Shown here: positions 7,380-8,453 of the stretch, one piece after another
Numbering within the stretch: position 1 is the stretch's first letter
Layout: every line of letters begins with the position of its first letter
From: Clostridiales bacterium
GTDB lineage: Bacteria; Bacillota; Clostridia; Christensenellales; JAISNN01
Direction: 5' to 3'
Length of the DNA stretch: 8,453 nucleotides
Assembly: GCA_031289865.1 (NCBI GenBank)
Contig: JAITOQ010000034.1
Coordinates: forward strand, 1 to 8,453
Program-made: the position numbers and the translations under genes
The notes under the pieces: generated by a model
Told to the model about the DNA's origin: nothing
The model's input: only the letters and a program-made list of their open reading frames with translations
The model's database searches: none

Positions 7380-7397
7380 CGGCTTGAAAGCAAGTCG
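7380..7397 (+). repeat. Small hairpin upstream of the immunity-type gene
   Basis: CGGCTTG and CAAGTCG form a 7-bp stem (one G-T pair) with an AAAG loop, followed by only three T. It lies between the terminator and the next gene's ribosome site. It could be a weak second terminator or a leader hairpin. I see no convincing promoter between 7370 and 7433. Confidence 0.3.
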
Positions 7398-7433
7398 TTT
7401 AGAAGCAGACACGACAAGCAAATAAAACTCGTT

Positions 7434-7438
7434 GGAGG
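7434..7438 (+). promoter_or_regulatory. Ribosome binding site of the Imm53-like gene
   Basis: GGAGG lies 8 nt before ATG 7447. It overlaps the TTG at 7432, which rules that codon out as the start. Confidence 0.8.
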
Positions 7439-7446
7439 ATAAGTAC

Positions 7447-8127
7447 ATGGATGAGATTAATTGGATAGTGGAATGGTTCAAATCATATTGCGACGGAGAT
7501 TGGGAGCATGGTAATGGAATATCTATTGAAACTATTGATAATCCCGGTTGGTCAATTAAAATTTGGCTATACGAAACTAAACTGCGAGATGTAGATTTTG
7601 AGGAAATTGAAATAGAAAAAGGAGAATGCGATTGGATGCTTTGTAGGGTTAAAGACTACTTTTTCGAGGGCTTTGGCGACCCCGATAAATTAGTGAGTAT
7701 TTTACGAGTATTTAAAAATTGGGTAGGACAGTGCGAGGTGCATTTTCCGAAAAAGCAAGAAGTTGTTTCATTGTTTTCGCATAAATTCAAAACACTAAAA
7801 TTTTTGGAAACGGGACAGATATGGAAAAAACCGACGGAAGAACTAACGTTTATGTGTAATATCGAAAATTCAAAATGGAGTGATGAAACTTACTATGTGA
7901 ACGCAAGTATTTTAATAAACACATTAGAGAGTTTTCCTCATGCGCCTCTTGGAAATATAGAAGTACAAATTGACACCCATGGCACAGCCGAGGACATTTT
8001 TAATCGCACCATCGAATGGTTTAACAAATATGACAGCATCAAAAAACTGATAGACGGTTGCAAAAAAAGAGATTTTCCGGCGATTATTTGTGACAACATT
8101 CTTGAACAGCTGAATATTAGGCTGTAA
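7447..8127 (+). CDS. Immunity-type protein: Imm53-like N-terminus fused to a DUF4304-like C-terminus
   Basis: The start at ATG 7447 gives 226 residues with no signal peptide, so it is probably cytoplasmic. Residues 1 to about 95 match what I know of the Imm53 family of polymorphic-toxin immunity proteins: WIVEWFKSYCDGDWEH, GISIETIDNPGW, an FEEIEIE strand and CDWMLCRV. Residues about 104-226 resemble DUF4304: a small alpha/beta domain with IWKK, FMCNIENSKWSDETYYVN, then a beta strand and terminal helices. DUF4304 proteins are often found around toxin and immunity loci. The fusion could neutralise two toxins or be a single larger immunity protein. No toxin gene is in the window, so it appears orphaned. 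Base composition is clearly more AT-rich than in the genes to the left, which suggests recent transfer. The Imm53 assignment is firmer than the DUF4304 one; both rest on remembered family patterns. Confidence 0.8.
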   Translation: MDEINWIVEWFKSYCDGDWEHGNGISIETIDNPGWSIKIWLYETKLRDVDFEEIEIEKGECDWMLCRVKDYFFEGFGDPDKLVSILRVFKNWVGQCEVHFPKKQEVVSLFSHKFKTLKFLETGQIWKKPTEELTFMCNIENSKWSDETYYVNASILINTLESFPHAPLGNIEVQIDTHGTAEDIFNRTIEWFNKYDSIKKLIDGCKKRDFPAIICDNILEQLNIRL

Positions 8128-8159
8128 ATGCAAAACAGTCTTAATGTATAAGCGACCAA

Positions 8160-8184
8160 TGCTCATAAAAAACAGAAATGAGCA
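8160..8184. repeat. Inverted repeat downstream of the immunity-type gene
   Basis: TGCTCAT and ATGAGCA form perfect 7-bp arms around an 11-nt A-rich loop, 32 nt after the stop codon. No T run follows on either strand, so it is not a standard terminator. It may stabilise the 3' end or bind a protein. Confidence 0.35.
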
Positions 8185-8226
8185 GTATGGATATGGATAA
8201 AATCTTTTCTATTGATCGTTTTTACA

Positions 8227-8258
8227 AATCATTTATATTTTTTTTGATTAAAATGATT
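8227..8258. repeat. AT-rich inverted repeat in the convergent gap
   Basis: AATCATTT and AAATGATT are perfect 8-bp arms around a 16-nt loop holding a run of eight T. It sits between two convergent genes, where a terminator is expected, but has almost no GC pairs. A chance origin in AT-rich DNA is possible. Confidence 0.25.
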
Positions 8259-8281
8259 GAGTTAATTTATTGCCCGTCATA

Positions 8282-8453
8282 CTAAAAATAATCAAAAAGC
8301 CTTTCGGTCTTTCTTTCGTAAATTTCACCGATCAATTTATCGCTCATTGACTTTTTCTCTCCTTTATCGGCGTAGCAATAAACGCAGCCGTGACGACAGG
8401 TCGAGTATGCGCCGATGTCTACGCACGGCATACAGAGACAGTTTTTTCTTGTC
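8282..8453 (-). CDS. C-terminal end of a DUF1848 family protein (5' partial)
   Basis: On the minus strand the frame runs in from beyond the right edge and ends at TAG (8282-8284), giving 56 visible residues. They contain the Cys-rich ending I associate with DUF1848: [19 protein letters not shown] followed by VYCYA. That gives six cysteines in a CxCxxC ... CxxxCxxC arrangement that could hold an iron-sulfur cluster or another metal. A lysine-rich tail of about 30 residues ([14 protein letters not shown] onward) follows. The biochemical role of the family is not established as far as I know; the cysteine pattern recalls radical-SAM-like proteins. The gene is convergent with the immunity-type gene. 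The family call is reasonably confident despite the short fragment. Confidence 0.7.
   Translation of the reverse strand, partial: TRKNCLCMPCVDIGAYSTCRHGCVYCYADKGEKKSMSDKLIGEIYERKTERLFDYF

Noticed and set aside
7432..7446. TTG at 7432 as the start of the immunity-type gene.
   Set aside because: It overlaps the GGAGG sequence that serves the ATG at 7447, and the family N-terminus begins at that ATG.
7089..8162. Near-identical 15-mers ATAAACGACCAATAC (7089-7103) and ATAAGCGACCAATGC (8148-8162) flanking the remnant and the immunity-type gene, as possible direct repeats or attachment sites.
   Set aside because: They have two mismatches in 15. By my rough estimate dozens of such pairs are expected by chance in a window this size. 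There is no integrase or further extension.

Overview
The window looks like a chromosomal segment of a low-to-moderate GC Gram-positive bacterium, probably an uncultured Clostridia-type Bacillota. The evidence is strong purine-rich Shine-Dalgarno sequences (AAGGAG, GGAGG, AAAGGA), TTG starts with TTGA stop/start overlaps, consensus sigma-A promoters, a lipoprotein, and a surface protein anchored by a C-terminal membrane helix, with no outer-membrane proteins. The taxonomic placement is inference.

Region 1 (1-5377, + strand) is a tightly packed four-gene cluster: the end of a surface protein with chitobiase-C-terminal-like and Ig-like repeats, an uncharacterised lipoprotein, a LolD/MacB-type ABC ATPase, and a ten-helix FtsX-type permease. 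Gaps are 9 bp, 4 bp and a 4-bp overlap, so the genes are almost certainly co-transcribed. The ATPase and permease should form one ABC complex of the mechanotransmission/export class. The lipoprotein and surface protein are plausible extracytoplasmic partners. After the permease come two tiny open frames in a 236-bp gap (5378-5613); the first begins in another TTGA overlap at the permease stop and the second in a TTGA overlap at the first frame's stop.

Region 2 (5614-7019, - strand) is a membrane-anchored glycoside hydrolase of family GH76 (alpha-1,6-mannanase type) with its catalytic Asp pair intact. Upstream are two candidate promoters, and a perfect 8+8 bp palindrome covers the -10 of the nearer one, which suggests repressor control.

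Region 3 (7054-7369, + strand) is a perfect-consensus promoter (TTGACA-N17-TATAAT) divergent from the hydrolase. It reads into a roughly 200-bp frameshifted coding remnant with no start codon and ends at a clear intrinsic terminator.

Region 4 (7434-8281) is visibly more AT-rich. It holds an apparently orphan immunity-type gene whose protein joins an Imm53-like N-terminal half to a DUF4304-like C-terminal half. This is probably acquired DNA. Region 5 (8282-8453, - strand) is the C-terminal end of a DUF1848-family cysteine-rich protein that runs off the window. I saw no tRNA, rRNA, CRISPR array or transposase.
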